Source: Fuscibacter oryzae (lineage in GTDB: Bacteria; Pseudomonadota; Alphaproteobacteria; Rhodobacterales; Rhodobacteraceae). Taken from it: DNA of 64,000 nt. Positions within the stretch are counted from its first letter, which is position 1, and every line of letters starts with the position of its first letter. Shown one piece after another: positions 45,975-55,234 of the stretch. The stretch is from positions 1 through 64,000 of the forward strand of contig NZ_JAESVP010000004.1 in assembly GCF_016765795.1 (NCBI RefSeq), written 5' to 3'. A program made the position numbers and the translations under genes. The notes beneath the pieces were generated by a model. The model saw only the letters and a program-made list of their open reading frames with translations, was not told the origin of the DNA and searched no databases.

Positions 45975-46304
45975 AAATAGGGCCTTAGGTCGAGAGTGAA
46001 AAAGCAAGAAGATGAACAAGGGAATGTGAGCGTTCGCCCGAAGAATGGCAAGCGCGCCCAGTCTTGATCGAGAGATGCCAAAGCCCTGTAAGTATAGAAG
46101 CGATCCAGACTGGGTTTGCAGGCGCAACGGGCATCTGCGCCACAAGGGTGAGCGCCATCGATCACTTTGGCGGGGCATCCAAACGTCCGAATTAACACCA
46201 AAAAATCCGCGAAAACACGGATTGAGATAGGTTCATTTCGTATTCGAAGAGTTTTGAGTGTCTTTCCAGACACTTCACGGTCTTGCCTGACAACAATCAG
46301 GCGG
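45975..46304 (-). other. Structured gap between tRNA-Lys and the helicase-nuclease gene
   Basis: 330 bases with no supported gene but several inverted repeats: 46285-46302 (GCCTGA/TCAGGC), 46257-46274 (AGTGTCT-TTCC-AGACACT), 46204-46223 (AATCCG/CGGATT), 46121-46141 (GGCGCA/TGCGCC) and long arms at 46057-46069 and 46102-46114 that match at 12 of 13 positions. None is followed by a T run. It should contain the promoter and leader of the defence gene and the 3' trailer of the tRNA. Confidence 0.55.
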
Positions 46305-46380
46305 TGGTGAGCCGGACAGGATTCGAACCTGTGACCCGCTGATTAAAAGTCAGCTGCTCTACCAACTGAGCTACCGGCCC
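46305..46380 (-). tRNA. tRNA-Lys (UUU)
   Basis: A complete 76-base cloverleaf read from 46380 leftward: acceptor GGGCCGG pairs with CCGGCTC, D arm AGCTCAGTTGGTAGAGC, anticodon loop CTTTTAA (anticodon TTT), T arm ACAGGTTCGAATCCTGT, and encoded CCA. It lies 86 bases downstream of a second tRNA-Lys. Confidence 0.97.
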
Positions 46381-46466
46381 CACGCAGCCGCCCAATACGG
46401 AACCTGCGCAGGGGCGTCAACCCCGAATCGGGCGTAAATTCATCGGCTTGATACAGGGGAGACGGA

Positions 46467-46542
46467 TGGTGAGCCGTGAAGGATTCGAACCTTCGACAAG
46501 CTGATTAAGAGTCAGCTGCTCTACCAACTGAGCTAACGGCCC
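46467..46542 (-). tRNA. tRNA-Lys (CUU)
   Basis: A complete 76-base cloverleaf read from 46542 leftward: acceptor GGGCCGT, D arm AGCTCAGTTGGTAGAGC, anticodon loop CTCTTAA (anticodon CTT), T arm GAAGGTTCGAATCCTTC and encoded CCA. With the UUU gene it forms a tandem pair that covers both lysine codons. Confidence 0.97.
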
Positions 46543-46629
46543 ATCCGTGGGGCGGGCAATAGTCTGATCACCCGTAAGGCGCAAGGGACAATTTTCTGGC
46601 CTCTGGAATCATCAAGGGCACAGGCGTAT

Positions 46630-47484
46630 ATGGGGCAAATGACAGACCAGACCCCAGAAACCGGCCTGCGTTTCATGAAGATGCATGGAGCAGGCAATGA
46701 TTTCGTCGTGATCGACTCGCGCGGGCGGGGCGGGGCGGCAATGGTCACGCCTGCGCTGGCGCGGGCACTGGGTGACCGCAATCGCGGCGTGGGCTTTGAT
46801 CAGTTGGCAGAGATCCGCGACAGCGATCAGGCCGATTTCGTCCTGGATTTCTGGAACAACGATGGCAGCCGCGCCGGGGCCTGTGGCAATGCCACGCGCT
46901 GCGTGTCGGATTATGTGATGGCGGGTGCGGGCAAAAAGGCGATCAGCCTCGTCACTCAGCGGGGCGGTCTGGCGGCGGTGCGTCTGCCGGATGGCCGGGT
47001 TTCGGTGAACATGGGGCATCCGCAGACCGATTGGGCCGAGGTGCCGCTGGCCGGGGCGGTTGATACCCTGCACTTGCCCCTGCCGGGCGGCCCGGTGGCC
47101 GTGGGCATGGGCAACCCGCATTGCGTGTTCTTCGTCGAGGACGCCGAAGATGTGAACCTGCCGCAGCTTGGCCCGCGCTATGAACATGACCCGCTGTTTC
47201 CCGAACGCACCAATGTGGAATTCGCCAGCCTGATCGGCCCCGACCGCCTGCGCATGCGGGTGTGGGAGCGCGGGGCGGGCATCACGCTGGCCTGCGGGTC
47301 GGGGGCCTGCGCCACCGCGGTTGCCGCCCATCTGCGCGGGTTGACAGGCCGAAAGGTGGCGCTGGAGCTGGATGGCGGCGTGCTGGAGGTGGACTGGCGC
47401 GAAGATGGGGTCTGGATGACCGGGCCGGTGGCCCATGTCTTCGACGGCTGGCTGTCGCCCGACTATCTGGCGCAGAACGCATGA
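46630..47484 (+). CDS. dapF: Diaminopimelate epimerase
   Basis: A 284-residue enzyme that interconverts LL- and meso-diaminopimelate for lysine and peptidoglycan. The family start is [15 protein letters not shown]. The two catalytic Cys lie in [14 protein letters not shown] and [15 protein letters not shown], with the phosphate-like contacts intact. ATG 46630 is given; ATG 46639 (MTDQTPE) is equally possible as neither has a strong site. It overlaps mtaB as ATGA, so both are translated together. Confidence 0.95.
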   Translation: MGQMTDQTPETGLRFMKMHGAGNDFVVIDSRGRGGAAMVTPALARALGDRNRGVGFDQLAEIRDSDQADFVLDFWNNDGSRAGACGNATRCVSDYVMAGAGKKAISLVTQRGGLAAVRLPDGRVSVNMGHPQTDWAEVPLAGAVDTLHLPLPGGPVAVGMGNPHCVFFVEDAEDVNLPQLGPRYEHDPLFPERTNVEFASLIGPDRLRMRVWERGAGITLACGSGACATAVAAHLRGLTGRKVALELDGGVLEVDWREDGVWMTGPVAHVFDGWLSPDYLAQNA

Positions 47485-48734
47485 CCGCGCCGGTGTTTTC
47501 CACGCTGGGCTGCCGCCTGAACGCCTATGAGACCGAGGCGATGAAGGAACTGGCCGAAGCTGCGGGCGTTTCGGGCGCGGTGGTGGTGAACACCTGCGCC
47601 GTGACGGCCGAGGCGGTGCGCAAGGCCAAGCAGGAAATCCGCCGTCTGGCGCGCGAAAACCCCGGCGCGCCGGTAATCGTGACCGGTTGTGCCGCCCAGA
47701 CCGAGCCGGAAACCTTTGCCGCCATGCCAGAGGTGACCAAGGTCATCGGCAACCATGAAAAGATGCAGGCTGAAACCTGGAACAGCCTGCGCGTGCCCGA
47801 CCTGATCGGCGCGACCGAGAAGGTGCAGGTCAATGACATCATGTCGGTCAAGGAAACCGCCGGTCATCTGATCGACGGCTTTGGCCGGGTGCGCGCCTAT
47901 GTTCAGGTGCAAAACGGCTGCGACCATCGCTGCACCTTTTGCATCATCCCCTTTGGCCGTGGCAATTCGCGGTCTGTCCCTGCGGGCGTGGTGGTCGAAC
48001 AGATCAAGCGCCTGGTCGACAAGGGTTTCCTTGAGGTCGTGCTGACCGGGGTGGACCTGACAAGCTGGGGGGCTGACCTGCCCGCGCAGCCTCGGCTGGG
48101 CGATCTGGTCATGCGCATCCTGAAACTGGTACCCGACCTGCCGCGCCTGCGGATTTCCTCGATCGACTCGATCGAGGCGGATGACATGCTGATGCAGGCC
48201 ATCGCCACCGAGCCGCGCCTGATGCCGCATTTGCACCTGTCGTTGCAGGCGGGCGACGACATGATCCTGAAACGGATGAAGCGCCGCCACCTGCGCGATG
48301 ATGCCATCCGGTTCTGCGAAGAGGCCCGCCGCCTTCGCCCCGACATGGTGTTCGGCGCCGACATCATTGCCGGCTTCCCGACCGAGACGGAGGCGATGTT
48401 TGAAAACAGCCTGAAGCTGGTGGATGACTGCGGCCTGACCTTCCTGCACGTCTTTCCGTTCAGCCCGCGCAAGGGCACCCCGGCGGCGCGGATGCCGCAG
48501 CTGACCGGCCCGGTGATCCGCGACCGTGCGGCGCGGCTGCGGGCAGCGGGTGATACAGCACTGGCCCGCCATCTGGCCAGCCAGCAGGGGGCGACCCATC
48601 GTATTCTGACCGAAACCGCCCGCATGGGCCGGACCGAGCAGTTTACCGAAGTGGCCTTTGCCAGCGATCAGCCCGAGGGCGTGGTCATCACCGCAGCCAT
48701 CACCGGACAACAGGGCGAACGCTTGCTGGCATGA
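47481..48734 (+). CDS. mtaB: tRNA t6A37 methylthiotransferase MtaB
   Basis: A 417-residue radical-SAM methylthiotransferase. The N-terminal UPF0004 domain has [22 protein letters not shown] and [11 protein letters not shown], with three cluster Cys. The radical-SAM site is [16 protein letters not shown]. It adds a methylthio group to t6A at position 37 of ANN-decoding tRNAs. Those include both tRNA-Lys genes just upstream, although the link is probably chance. The C-terminal TRAM region is short. The ATG at 47481 overlaps dapF. Confidence 0.93.
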   Translation: MTAPVFSTLGCRLNAYETEAMKELAEAAGVSGAVVVNTCAVTAEAVRKAKQEIRRLARENPGAPVIVTGCAAQTEPETFAAMPEVTKVIGNHEKMQAETWNSLRVPDLIGATEKVQVNDIMSVKETAGHLIDGFGRVRAYVQVQNGCDHRCTFCIIPFGRGNSRSVPAGVVVEQIKRLVDKGFLEVVLTGVDLTSWGADLPAQPRLGDLVMRILKLVPDLPRLRISSIDSIEADDMLMQAIATEPRLMPHLHLSLQAGDDMILKRMKRRHLRDDAIRFCEEARRLRPDMVFGADIIAGFPTETEAMFENSLKLVDDCGLTFLHVFPFSPRKGTPAARMPQLTGPVIRDRAARLRAAGDTALARHLASQQGATHRILTETARMGRTEQFTEVAFASDQPEGVVITAAITGQQGERLLA

Positions 48735-48806
48735 AGCCGCCGCCGTTGCAATCCTGTCCCCCGGCGGCTATCTGATCGGGGCTGACGTCACGCGAGGAGC
48801 GATCCG

Positions 48807-49718
48807 ATGAACTGGATTTCCAATTATGTCCGGCCCAAGATCAACTCGCTGTTTTCGCGGCGCGAGGTGCCCGAGAATCTGTGGACCAAATGCCCCGAAT
48901 GCGGAACGATGCTGTTTCACCGCGAACTGGCGGCAAACCTGAATGTCTGCTCGAACTGCGATCACCATATGGCGATCAGCCCGCAAGACCGTTTTTCCGC
49001 ATTGTTCGACACCGGCGTTTTCGTCGAGGTCAAGGTGCCGGAACCCGTCGCTGACCCGCTGCATTTCCGCGACCAGAAGAAATACCCCGACCGGCTGAAA
49101 GCGGCGCAAAAAGCAACCGGCACCAAAGAGGCGATGCTGGTGGCCGAGGGCGAGGTGGGCCGTACCCCCATCGTCGCAGCCGCCCAGGATTTCAGCTTCA
49201 TGGCCGGGTCGATGGGCATGTATGTCGGCAATGCCATCGTGGCGGCCGCCGAACGTGCGGTAAAGCTGAAACGCCCGCTGGTGCTGTTTGCCGCTGCCGG
49301 GGGCGCACGGATGCAGGAAGGCATCCTGTCGCTGATGCAGATGCCGCGCACCACGGTGGCCGTGCAGATGCTGAAAGAGGCGCGGCTGCCCTATGTCGTC
49401 GTGCTGACCCACCCCACCACGGGCGGCGTGACAGCCAGCTATGCCATGCTGGGCGATGTGCAAATCTCTGAACCCAACGCCCTGATCTGCTTTGCAGGCC
49501 CGCGCGTGATTGAACAAACCATCCGCGAAAAGCTGCCCGAAGGGTTCCAGCGCGCCGAATATCTGCTGGACCACGGCATGCTGGACCGCGTGACGCATCG
49601 CAAGGCATTGCGCGAAGAGCTGATCACAATTCTGCGAATGCTGACCGGCCAACCCCCGGCGGTTAAGGGCGATTTGCCGCCGCCTGGTGAACCTGCGGTG
49701 ATGGCGGAAGAAAAGTGA
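48807..49718 (+). CDS. accD: Acetyl-CoA carboxylase carboxyltransferase subunit beta
   Basis: A 303-residue subunit of acetyl-CoA carboxylase, which makes malonyl-CoA. The zinc ribbon Cys are in [10 protein letters not shown] and [10 protein letters not shown]. The crotonase-like core has [37 protein letters not shown] and [17 protein letters not shown]. Strong RBS GCGAGGAGCG. It overlaps folC at a GTGA junction, a pairing common in proteobacteria. Confidence 0.96.
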   Translation: MNWISNYVRPKINSLFSRREVPENLWTKCPECGTMLFHRELAANLNVCSNCDHHMAISPQDRFSALFDTGVFVEVKVPEPVADPLHFRDQKKYPDRLKAAQKATGTKEAMLVAEGEVGRTPIVAAAQDFSFMAGSMGMYVGNAIVAAAERAVKLKRPLVLFAAAGGARMQEGILSLMQMPRTTVAVQMLKEARLPYVVVLTHPTTGGVTASYAMLGDVQISEPNALICFAGPRVIEQTIREKLPEGFQRAEYLLDHGMLDRVTHRKALREELITILRMLTGQPPAVKGDLPPPGEPAVMAEEK

Positions 49719-50983
49719 CCACCTCTGACCTGATTCTGGACCGGATGATGACCTTTCATCCGAAAATCATCGACCTGACGCTGGACCGGGTGCATCGCCT
49801 GCTGGCGGCACTGGACCACCCAGAGCGCAAATTGCCGCCCGTGATCCATATTGCCGGCACCAACGGCAAGGGCAGCACCCAAGCGATGATACGCGCCGGG
49901 TTAGAGGCTGCTGGCGACAAGGTTCACGCCTATACCTCGCCCCACCTTGCCCGCTTTCACGAACGTATCCGGCTGGCGGGCGATCTGATTTCCGAACCCG
50001 CGCTGACAGCCCTGCTGGATGAATGCGTGCAGGCGAACGGCGGCGAAGAGATCACATTTTTTGAGATCACCACCTGCGCCGCCTTTCTGGCCTTTGCCCG
50101 CACCCCGGCAGACTGGACCTTGCTGGAGGTTGGGCTGGGCGGGCGGCTGGATGCCACGAATGTGGTCGATCAGCCGCGTCTGACCATCATCACCCCCGTC
50201 TCGCTGGATCACGTCGATTTCCTGGGCGATACCGTGGGCAAGATTGCCGGTGAAAAGGCCGGAATCCTGAAACGCGGCGTGCCGGTGATCGTCGGGCCCC
50301 AGACGGAAGAGGGGCTGGCCGTGATCGAGGCCCGCGCCGCCCGATTGGGCGCGCCGGTTCTGGCCTTTGGCCAACAGTGGAGCGTTTGGGAAGAACGCGG
50401 GCGGCTGATCTATCAGGACGAAAACGGCCTGTTGGACCTGCCCTTGCCCACCCTGCCCGGCCCGCATCAGATTCAGAACGCAGGCGCTGCGATTGCCGCC
50501 CTGCGCGCCTTGGGGCAAGACGAGGCCGCATGTGAAGCCGCCGTCAGCCGCGCTTTCTGGCCAGCCCGTATGCAACGGTTGAAGGTCGGGCCGCTGGTCG
50601 ATCTGGCGCCCAAGGTCGAACTGTGGCTGGACGGCGGCCATAATCCGGCGGGCGGAGAGGCGGTGGCCACCACTCTGGCCCGGATGCCCGCGCGCGAAAC
50701 GCACCTTATCTGCGGGATGCTGAACACCAAGGATGTTTCGGGTTACATGCGCCCCCTAGCGGGCCATGCCGCGCGCCTTCACGCAGTATCGATTCCCGGC
50801 GAAAAGAACACCCTTCCCGCCGAGGTGACGCGCGATGCGGCCATGTCGGTGGGCATTCCTGCGGTGTCGGCGCAGTCGGTTACCGCAGCCTTGGCCGAGA
50901 TTGCCGCAACCTCACCCGAGGCACGGGTGCTGATCTGCGGTTCGCTGTATCTTGCCGGGGCGATCCTGCGCGAGAACGGCTGA
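49715..50983 (+). CDS. folC: Folylpolyglutamate synthase / dihydrofolate synthase
   Basis: A 422-residue Mur-ligase-fold enzyme that adds glutamate to dihydropteroate and folates. The P-loop is [19 protein letters not shown]. Other parts are [46 protein letters not shown] and [14 protein letters not shown]. The GTG start at 49715 overlaps the accD stop. Its stop codon abuts, without any gap, the stop of the convergent epimerase. Confidence 0.95.
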   Translation: MTTSDLILDRMMTFHPKIIDLTLDRVHRLLAALDHPERKLPPVIHIAGTNGKGSTQAMIRAGLEAAGDKVHAYTSPHLARFHERIRLAGDLISEPALTALLDECVQANGGEEITFFEITTCAAFLAFARTPADWTLLEVGLGGRLDATNVVDQPRLTIITPVSLDHVDFLGDTVGKIAGEKAGILKRGVPVIVGPQTEEGLAVIEARAARLGAPVLAFGQQWSVWEERGRLIYQDENGLLDLPLPTLPGPHQIQNAGAAIAALRALGQDEAACEAAVSRAFWPARMQRLKVGPLVDLAPKVELWLDGGHNPAGGEAVATTLARMPARETHLICGMLNTKDVSGYMRPLAGHAARLHAVSIPGEKNTLPAEVTRDAAMSVGIPAVSAQSVTAALAEIAATSPEARVLICGSLYLAGAILRENG

Positions 50984-51967
50984 TCATTCGGCGGCAAGCA
51001 GGCTCATCACCGGATCGTCCTGAAGGAACTCTGCCGCCAGCAGGCGTTCCAGCCCTTCGTGCAGGGTGAACGGGGCGGCAAATCCGGGCAGCTCTGCCGC
51101 CCGGGCAAAGGTGGTTTCGGCACAAAACTTTTCAATACGGGCGGCGTTGACCGGGTGGCCCCGGCCCGTCGCGCGCGCCAGCCTGTCGGCCAGCCGCCCC
51201 AGCGTCATTCCCAACGCATAGGAAATGCGCGGCCCGGTGCCCGACCGGCCCGACAGGCGCTGTCGCGCGTGTTCCACAAGCATTGCCATCGTCATGTCGG
51301 GACCATCGGCATAGTTGTAAACCGCCAGATCGGGGCGCTGGCCAAGGGTGGCAAACAGGAAGGCCGCGACATTGCCGACATAGGCCATAGACTTGGCATT
51401 GGCACCATCGCCGACCATCACGAATTCATTCGCGGCGATCTGGGCCAGCAACCGATGCACATTGCCGCGGTTCCCTTCGCCAAACACAACGGCAGGGCGC
51501 AACAGGGTCAGGGACCCGCCAGTCTGCTCCTGCCAGTCACGCAAGACGCCCTCTGCCGCCGCCTTGCTTTGGCCATAGGGCGTATCGGGCGCAACGGGGC
51601 CGGTTTCATCGGTTCCCGGGGCTGCGGCCCCATAGACCGCAACGGAAGAGGTGAAAACAATCTGCCCGATGCCCCGCTGCCCCGCCAGTTGGCAGATGTT
51701 GCGCGTGCCATCGACATTGGTGCGAAAATACTCCGCCGGGTCGCGCAGGTCATCGCGGTGGGCCGCAGCCAGATGAACCACCACCTGCCCCGACAGGGCG
51801 GCAGACAGGGCGTCCGGGTCACGGATATCGGCGATTCGGCTGCGGCTGGAAAATTGGCGGCTGGGCACAAGGTCGATAACCTCAAACTCTTGCCCGGCGC
51901 GGGCCAACTGGCGGCAAAACGCCGTGCCGATAAACCCCGCCCCGCCGATAACGCTGATCTTGTCCAT
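50984..51967 (-). CDS. NAD-dependent nucleotide-sugar epimerase/dehydratase
   Basis: A 327-residue extended SDR. VIGGAGFIGTAFCRQLARAG is the glycine motif, VVHLAAAHRDD the second cofactor region, Ser in VFTSSVAVYG, and YGQSKAAAE the catalytic Tyr/Lys. LRPAVVFGEGNRGNVHRLL follows. It modifies a nucleotide sugar, possibly for polysaccharide or lipid glycosylation together with the PAP2 and ArnT-like genes that follow. Substrate unknown. Confidence 0.86.
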   Translation of the reverse strand: MDKISVIGGAGFIGTAFCRQLARAGQEFEVIDLVPSRQFSSRSRIADIRDPDALSAALSGQVVVHLAAAHRDDLRDPAEYFRTNVDGTRNICQLAGQRGIGQIVFTSSVAVYGAAAPGTDETGPVAPDTPYGQSKAAAEGVLRDWQEQTGGSLTLLRPAVVFGEGNRGNVHRLLAQIAANEFVMVGDGANAKSMAYVGNVAAFLFATLGQRPDLAVYNYADGPDMTMAMLVEHARQRLSGRSGTGPRISYALGMTLGRLADRLARATGRGHPVNAARIEKFCAETTFARAAELPGFAAPFTLHEGLERLLAAEFLQDDPVMSLLAAE

Positions 51968-52020
51968 GGCCCCTCGTCCTTTGGTCGGGCAAAGGATGGC
52001 AGCGAAGGCTGAGGATTGGG

Positions 52021-52569
52021 TTAAGCCCGGCCCAGAAACTTGGCAATCCAGCGCCGCAAGCGGCTGCCGCGCCGCGCCAGACGGTCACAGCCCAATCCCA
52101 GAACCACGCCGGCAAGCACCTGCCACAGATCATGCGCACCCACCACGATTCGCGACCCGCCCACCAGACCGGCCCCCAGAATCGCAACCGATTGCGCCAG
52201 TGCGTTGCCCGCCAGACAATCGCTGACCAGACGAGAGGTTCCCAGCACGGCGGTCGAGGTATGGGCCGAAGGCATCCCCCCGGTTCCGCCATGCGGGCGC
52301 TGGTTGATCGACGTATCGCCCAGAGCGCCTTTGGTGCCATGCGCCAGCCCGAACATCACCAGATAGCGCAGGCCATATTCAACCCCTTCGCCATTCGCGG
52401 CGGCACAGCCCAGTGCTAGCATAGGCAGGGCGATTTGCAGCCGATCCCCCGTCTTTTCCACCCGCCCAGCCGTTAGCAGGACCACGGCAATGATTGCGCC
52501 GCTGATCAGAAGCCCCCGGAGTGAGCCGAGGAACAGATATTTCAGCAGGCGAAGCGCGGCATTTTGCAT
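52021..52569 (-). CDS. PAP2-family membrane phosphatase
   Basis: A 182-residue membrane protein with about five helices. Motif 1 keeps RP (INQRPHGG), motif 2 is PSAH in GGMPSAHTS instead of PSGH, and motif 3 is SRIVVGAHDLWQV, so the usual last Asp is Gln, as in dolichyl-diphosphate phosphatase-type members. It likely removes phosphate from a lipid or polyprenyl diphosphate. I chose ATG 52569 (MQNAALRLLKYLF). It is divergent from the ArnT-like gene, 91 bases apart, so the two may share a promoter region and lipid-linked substrates. Confidence 0.83.
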   Translation of the reverse strand: MQNAALRLLKYLFLGSLRGLLISGAIIAVVLLTAGRVEKTGDRLQIALPMLALGCAAANGEGVEYGLRYLVMFGLAHGTKGALGDTSINQRPHGGTGGMPSAHTSTAVLGTSRLVSDCLAGNALAQSVAILGAGLVGGSRIVVGAHDLWQVLAGVVLGLGCDRLARRGSRLRRWIAKFLGRA

Positions 52570-52660
52570 GGCCGGACCATGGTTTCGCGGCCCGCCGTTG
52601 TCCAGCGGTTCCGTTCGCGCCGTTTTGGCGCTACACCCCGCAAAACGGCAGGAGATCGCG

Positions 52661-54265
52661 ATGGCAGCGGTTTGGGCAGGATGGCGCGCGCCGGTGGTGG
52701 CGATGCTGGTGATGCTGGTGATGCTGGTGCTGGCCTTGCCCGGCTTTTTCAGCCTGCCGCCGATTGACCGGGACGAGGCACGCTTTGCCCAGTCTTCGGC
52801 GCAGATGCTGGCCTCGGGTGACCTGATCGACATCCGGTTGGGGGATGAGCCGCGCTATAAGAAACCGGTCGGAATTTATTGGTTGCAGGCGGCGGTGGCC
52901 GGGCTGACCGGGCAGGGCGAAAGCATCTGGGCCTATCGGCTGGTGTCGCTGATCGGGGCGGTGGCTTCGGTGGGGCTGACCGTCGGTATCGCGCGGCGCG
53001 TGATGGGAGAGGGGCCTGCGCTGCTGGCCGGGGTAATGCTGGCTTCTTCTTTCCTGCTGGGGGGAGAGGCGCGGCTGGCCAAGACCGATGCCATGCAGCT
53101 TGCGACAATACTGGCGGCGCAGGCGGTTCTGGCGCGGGCGTTTCTGCCGGGGGGGCGCAACCAAAGGCCGGACCTGTCGTTTGGGGCGGCGATGGGCTTT
53201 TGGGTAGCGGTCGGGTCGGGCATTCTGATCAAGGGGCCGATCACGCCGCTGGTGGCCCTTTTCACCGTGACGGGGCTGTGCATTCACCGCCGCGATACCA
53301 AGATTTTGCGCGTGCTAAGGCCGGTTTGGGGCCTGCTGCTGGTGCTGGCCATGGTTGCCCCATGGCTGATAGCGATCACGTTCAAAAGCGGAGGGGCGTT
53401 CTGGGCGGCCTCGGTCGGGCAAGACATGCTGGCCAAGGTCGGGCAGGGGCAAGAAAGCCATGGCGCGCCGCCCGGCACCTATCTGGCGCTGGTATGGGCG
53501 ACGTTCTGGCCCGGATCGGCGCTGCTGGTCGCGGCCTTGCCCGCGCTGTGGCACGGACGGCGGCAGCCGGTCATGGCCTTTGCCTTTGGCTGGATCGTGC
53601 CGGTCTGGCTGATGTTCGAACTGACCGCGACGAAACTGATCCACTATGTCCTGCCCGCCTATCCGGCCTTGGCGATTCTGGTGGCCTGGGGCCTGTCGCA
53701 GGCCATGCCGGGGCGGGCTTGGCGCGGGATAGGTGCGCTTGTGGCGGTGGCGGTTCCTGGGGGGGTACTGGTGGCGCTGTGGGTTGGGGCCGGGCAGATT
53801 GGCGCGCAACTGGCACCGAGTTACTTGCTGGGGGCCGCAGGTCTGGCGCTTGCCGCGCCGCTGTTGGCCATAGCGCTTTGGCGCGGGGCGGTGCCGTTGC
53901 AAATCGGCGCGCTGGCGGGCGCGGGGCTTGCCCTGTCGGTGGCTCTGTTTCCGACTCTGGCGCGGATTCCGACGCTGTGGCCTGCGGTCGCGCTGGCGGA
54001 TGCGGCGACGACCCACCCCGACTGTCGCGCGCTTTCGGTTGGGTATGAAGAGCCTTCGGCCCTGTTCCTTACCCAAGGCAAACTGCGCTTTGCCACCCCA
54101 GAGACGCTTGGTGCAGAACTGGCCAAACCCGGATGTGTGTTTCTGGCGGTTGAGGCGCGGGCGGGTAGCGGTCTGGCGGTGGGCTTGACTCTGATTGGCG
54201 AATTTAGCGGCATGAACCTTGGCAATGGCCGCAAGGTTGATCTGAGCTTTTACCTGCGCCCGTAG
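52661..54265 (+). CDS. ArnT-like glycosyltransferase (GT39/PMT family)
   Basis: A 534-residue membrane glycosyltransferase. After the first helix comes the extracellular acidic motif PPIDRDEARFAQSSAQML, typical for ArnT/PMT, and YKKPVGIYWLQA. About 11-12 helices follow. It would transfer a sugar from a polyprenyl phosphate donor to lipid A or another periplasmic acceptor. The ATG at 52661 has GGAG. The first helix contains three copies of a 9-base repeat (MLVMLVMLV). Its 3' end overlaps the convergent TetR gene by 16 bases. Confidence 0.86.
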   Translation: MAAVWAGWRAPVVAMLVMLVMLVLALPGFFSLPPIDRDEARFAQSSAQMLASGDLIDIRLGDEPRYKKPVGIYWLQAAVAGLTGQGESIWAYRLVSLIGAVASVGLTVGIARRVMGEGPALLAGVMLASSFLLGGEARLAKTDAMQLATILAAQAVLARAFLPGGRNQRPDLSFGAAMGFWVAVGSGILIKGPITPLVALFTVTGLCIHRRDTKILRVLRPVWGLLLVLAMVAPWLIAITFKSGGAFWAASVGQDMLAKVGQGQESHGAPPGTYLALVWATFWPGSALLVAALPALWHGRRQPVMAFAFGWIVPVWLMFELTATKLIHYVLPAYPALAILVAWGLSQAMPGRAWRGIGALVAVAVPGGVLVALWVGAGQIGAQLAPSYLLGAAGLALAAPLLAIALWRGAVPLQIGALAGAGLALSVALFPTLARIPTLWPAVALADAATTHPDCRALSVGYEEPSALFLTQGKLRFATPETLGAELAKPGCVFLAVEARAGSGLAVGLTLIGEFSGMNLGNGRKVDLSFYLRP

Positions 54266-54876
54266 CGGGCCATGAACATCTGCACTGCGCCGTCGATCAC
54301 GCGGGCCACGGCGGCAGGCGCGCAACAGGAATCGTCGCCGACCCCAAACACCAGCCGGTCGTGAATGCCCGCCTTGCAAAGCTGGGTGAACTGTTCGGCC
54401 GCAAGGTCGATGTCGTCTATGGTCAGCTCGCCCCGGTCAACCGCGCAGCGCAGGAAATCCGCGATGCGGTCATGCACCAGTTTCGGCCCATAGTGATAAA
54501 ACTCATGCGCCAGCGCCGGAAAGGTTGCGGCTTCGGCCACGGCAATACGGAAAATCCGCTGTCCAAAATCACTGACCAGAAACGCCGTCAGTTTTTCGGC
54601 AGCCAGCCGCAGCACCTGCGCCACGGGGATCGCCTCGTCAATCTGCGCCTCGGCCTCTTCGGCCTGACGGCGGCATTCTGCTTTGGCAATCTCCAGAAAC
54701 AGCAGGCGCTTGTCGGGGAAATAGGCGTAAAGCGTGGCCTTCGACACGCCCGCCTCTTTCGCGATGTCATCAACCGAGGCACGTTCAAAGCCATCGCGCA
54801 TGAAAACGGTCCGGGCGCCTTGCAGCACCTGGTCGAACTTGCGCCCCTTTACGATCACCTGCGGTTTTGCGGTCAT
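54250..54876 (-). CDS. TetR-family transcriptional regulator (AcrR-like)
   Basis: A 208-residue regulator. The HTH is FERASVDDIAKEAGVSKATLYAYFPDKRLLFLEI at about 35-68. The C-terminal domain is of the TetR_C_7 / AefR type (FGQRIFRIAVAEAATFPALAHEFYHYGP). ATG 54876 is chosen; an upstream in-frame ATG is unlikely to be used. The palindromes in 55123-55200, beyond the tiny lipoprotein gene, may be its operators. Confidence 0.9.
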   Translation of the reverse strand: MTAKPQVIVKGRKFDQVLQGARTVFMRDGFERASVDDIAKEAGVSKATLYAYFPDKRLLFLEIAKAECRRQAEEAEAQIDEAIPVAQVLRLAAEKLTAFLVSDFGQRIFRIAVAEAATFPALAHEFYHYGPKLVHDRIADFLRCAVDRGELTIDDIDLAAEQFTQLCKAGIHDRLVFGVGDDSCCAPAAVARVIDGAVQMFMARYGRR

Positions 54877-54935
54877 CTTGTCCCCGGCTGTCGCGGGCAA
54901 TGTAGCCCGCGCATCCACCGGGGGGCAAGCACTGG

Positions 54936-55109
54936 TCAGTTGCCAGCCGGGCAAGAGCCACCAAGCGTTGCGGGCTGGGCGCAGCCTTGGGTCACTGGGG
55001 CACTGCTGTCAGGGAAATCGAGGTGCGGAAGGTCAAAGGCGCAGGCGGCGGCAAGACCTGACAGCAGAGCCAGGGCAAGGGCGAGGGTTTGGGTGCGCAG
55101 GTGGCTCAT
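54936..55109 (-). CDS. Tiny predicted lipoprotein (57 residues)
   Basis: A 57-residue protein with an excellent RBS (AGGAGATCACC) before ATG 55109. The N-terminus MSHLRTQTLALALALLSGLA leads to a lipobox-like LAAAC, after which the mature part (AFDLPHLDFPDSSAPVT) is only about 35 residues with two Cys. It would be attached to the membrane after signal peptidase II cleavage. I do not recognise a family. It is encoded between a TetR gene and a palindrome-rich control region divergent from mbfA. Confidence 0.65.
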   Translation of the reverse strand: MSHLRTQTLALALALLSGLAAACAFDLPHLDFPDSSAPVTQGCAQPATLGGSCPAGN

Positions 55110-55122
55110 GGTGATCTCCTTA

Positions 55123-55200
55123 TTTTGAACCTGACGGTTTAGTTCGATATGAACGGGTCGGTTCGGCTTGGCAAGAAGTTTTGAACTGTTTGGTTCAAAA
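55123..55200. promoter_or_regulatory. Palindromic control region (TTTTGAAC-N6-GTTCAAAA sites)
   Basis: A perfect palindrome with 8-base arms TTTTGAAC/GTTCAAAA and 6-base spacer TGTTTG lies at 55179-55200. A weaker copy, TTTTGAAC-CTGACG-GTTTAGTT, is at 55123-55144. GTTC/GAAC half-sites recur between them. The form suits a TetR-type repressor. It lies between the tiny lipoprotein gene and mbfA. Confidence 0.65.
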
Positions 55201-55234
55201 TGTCGCATCTTGCCGCGGCGCGGCGATCTGTTAG

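Noticed and set aside
45975-46178. N-terminal extension of the helicase-nuclease gene to 46178
   Set aside because: The extra 68 residues look like random hydrophobic and Arg-rich sequence, overlap inverted repeats, and the ATG at 45974 begins a sensible protein.
46285-46302. Terminator after tRNA-Lys (UUU)
   Set aside because: The GCCTGA/TCAGGC hairpin has no T run on the minus strand, so I list it only as a hairpin within the structured gap.
42248-46304. Integrated island with attachment sites around the defence gene
   Set aside because: I looked for a second copy of the tRNA-Lys 3' end near 42.2-42.6 kb and for an integrase gene and found neither, so site-specific integration is not supported within this window.
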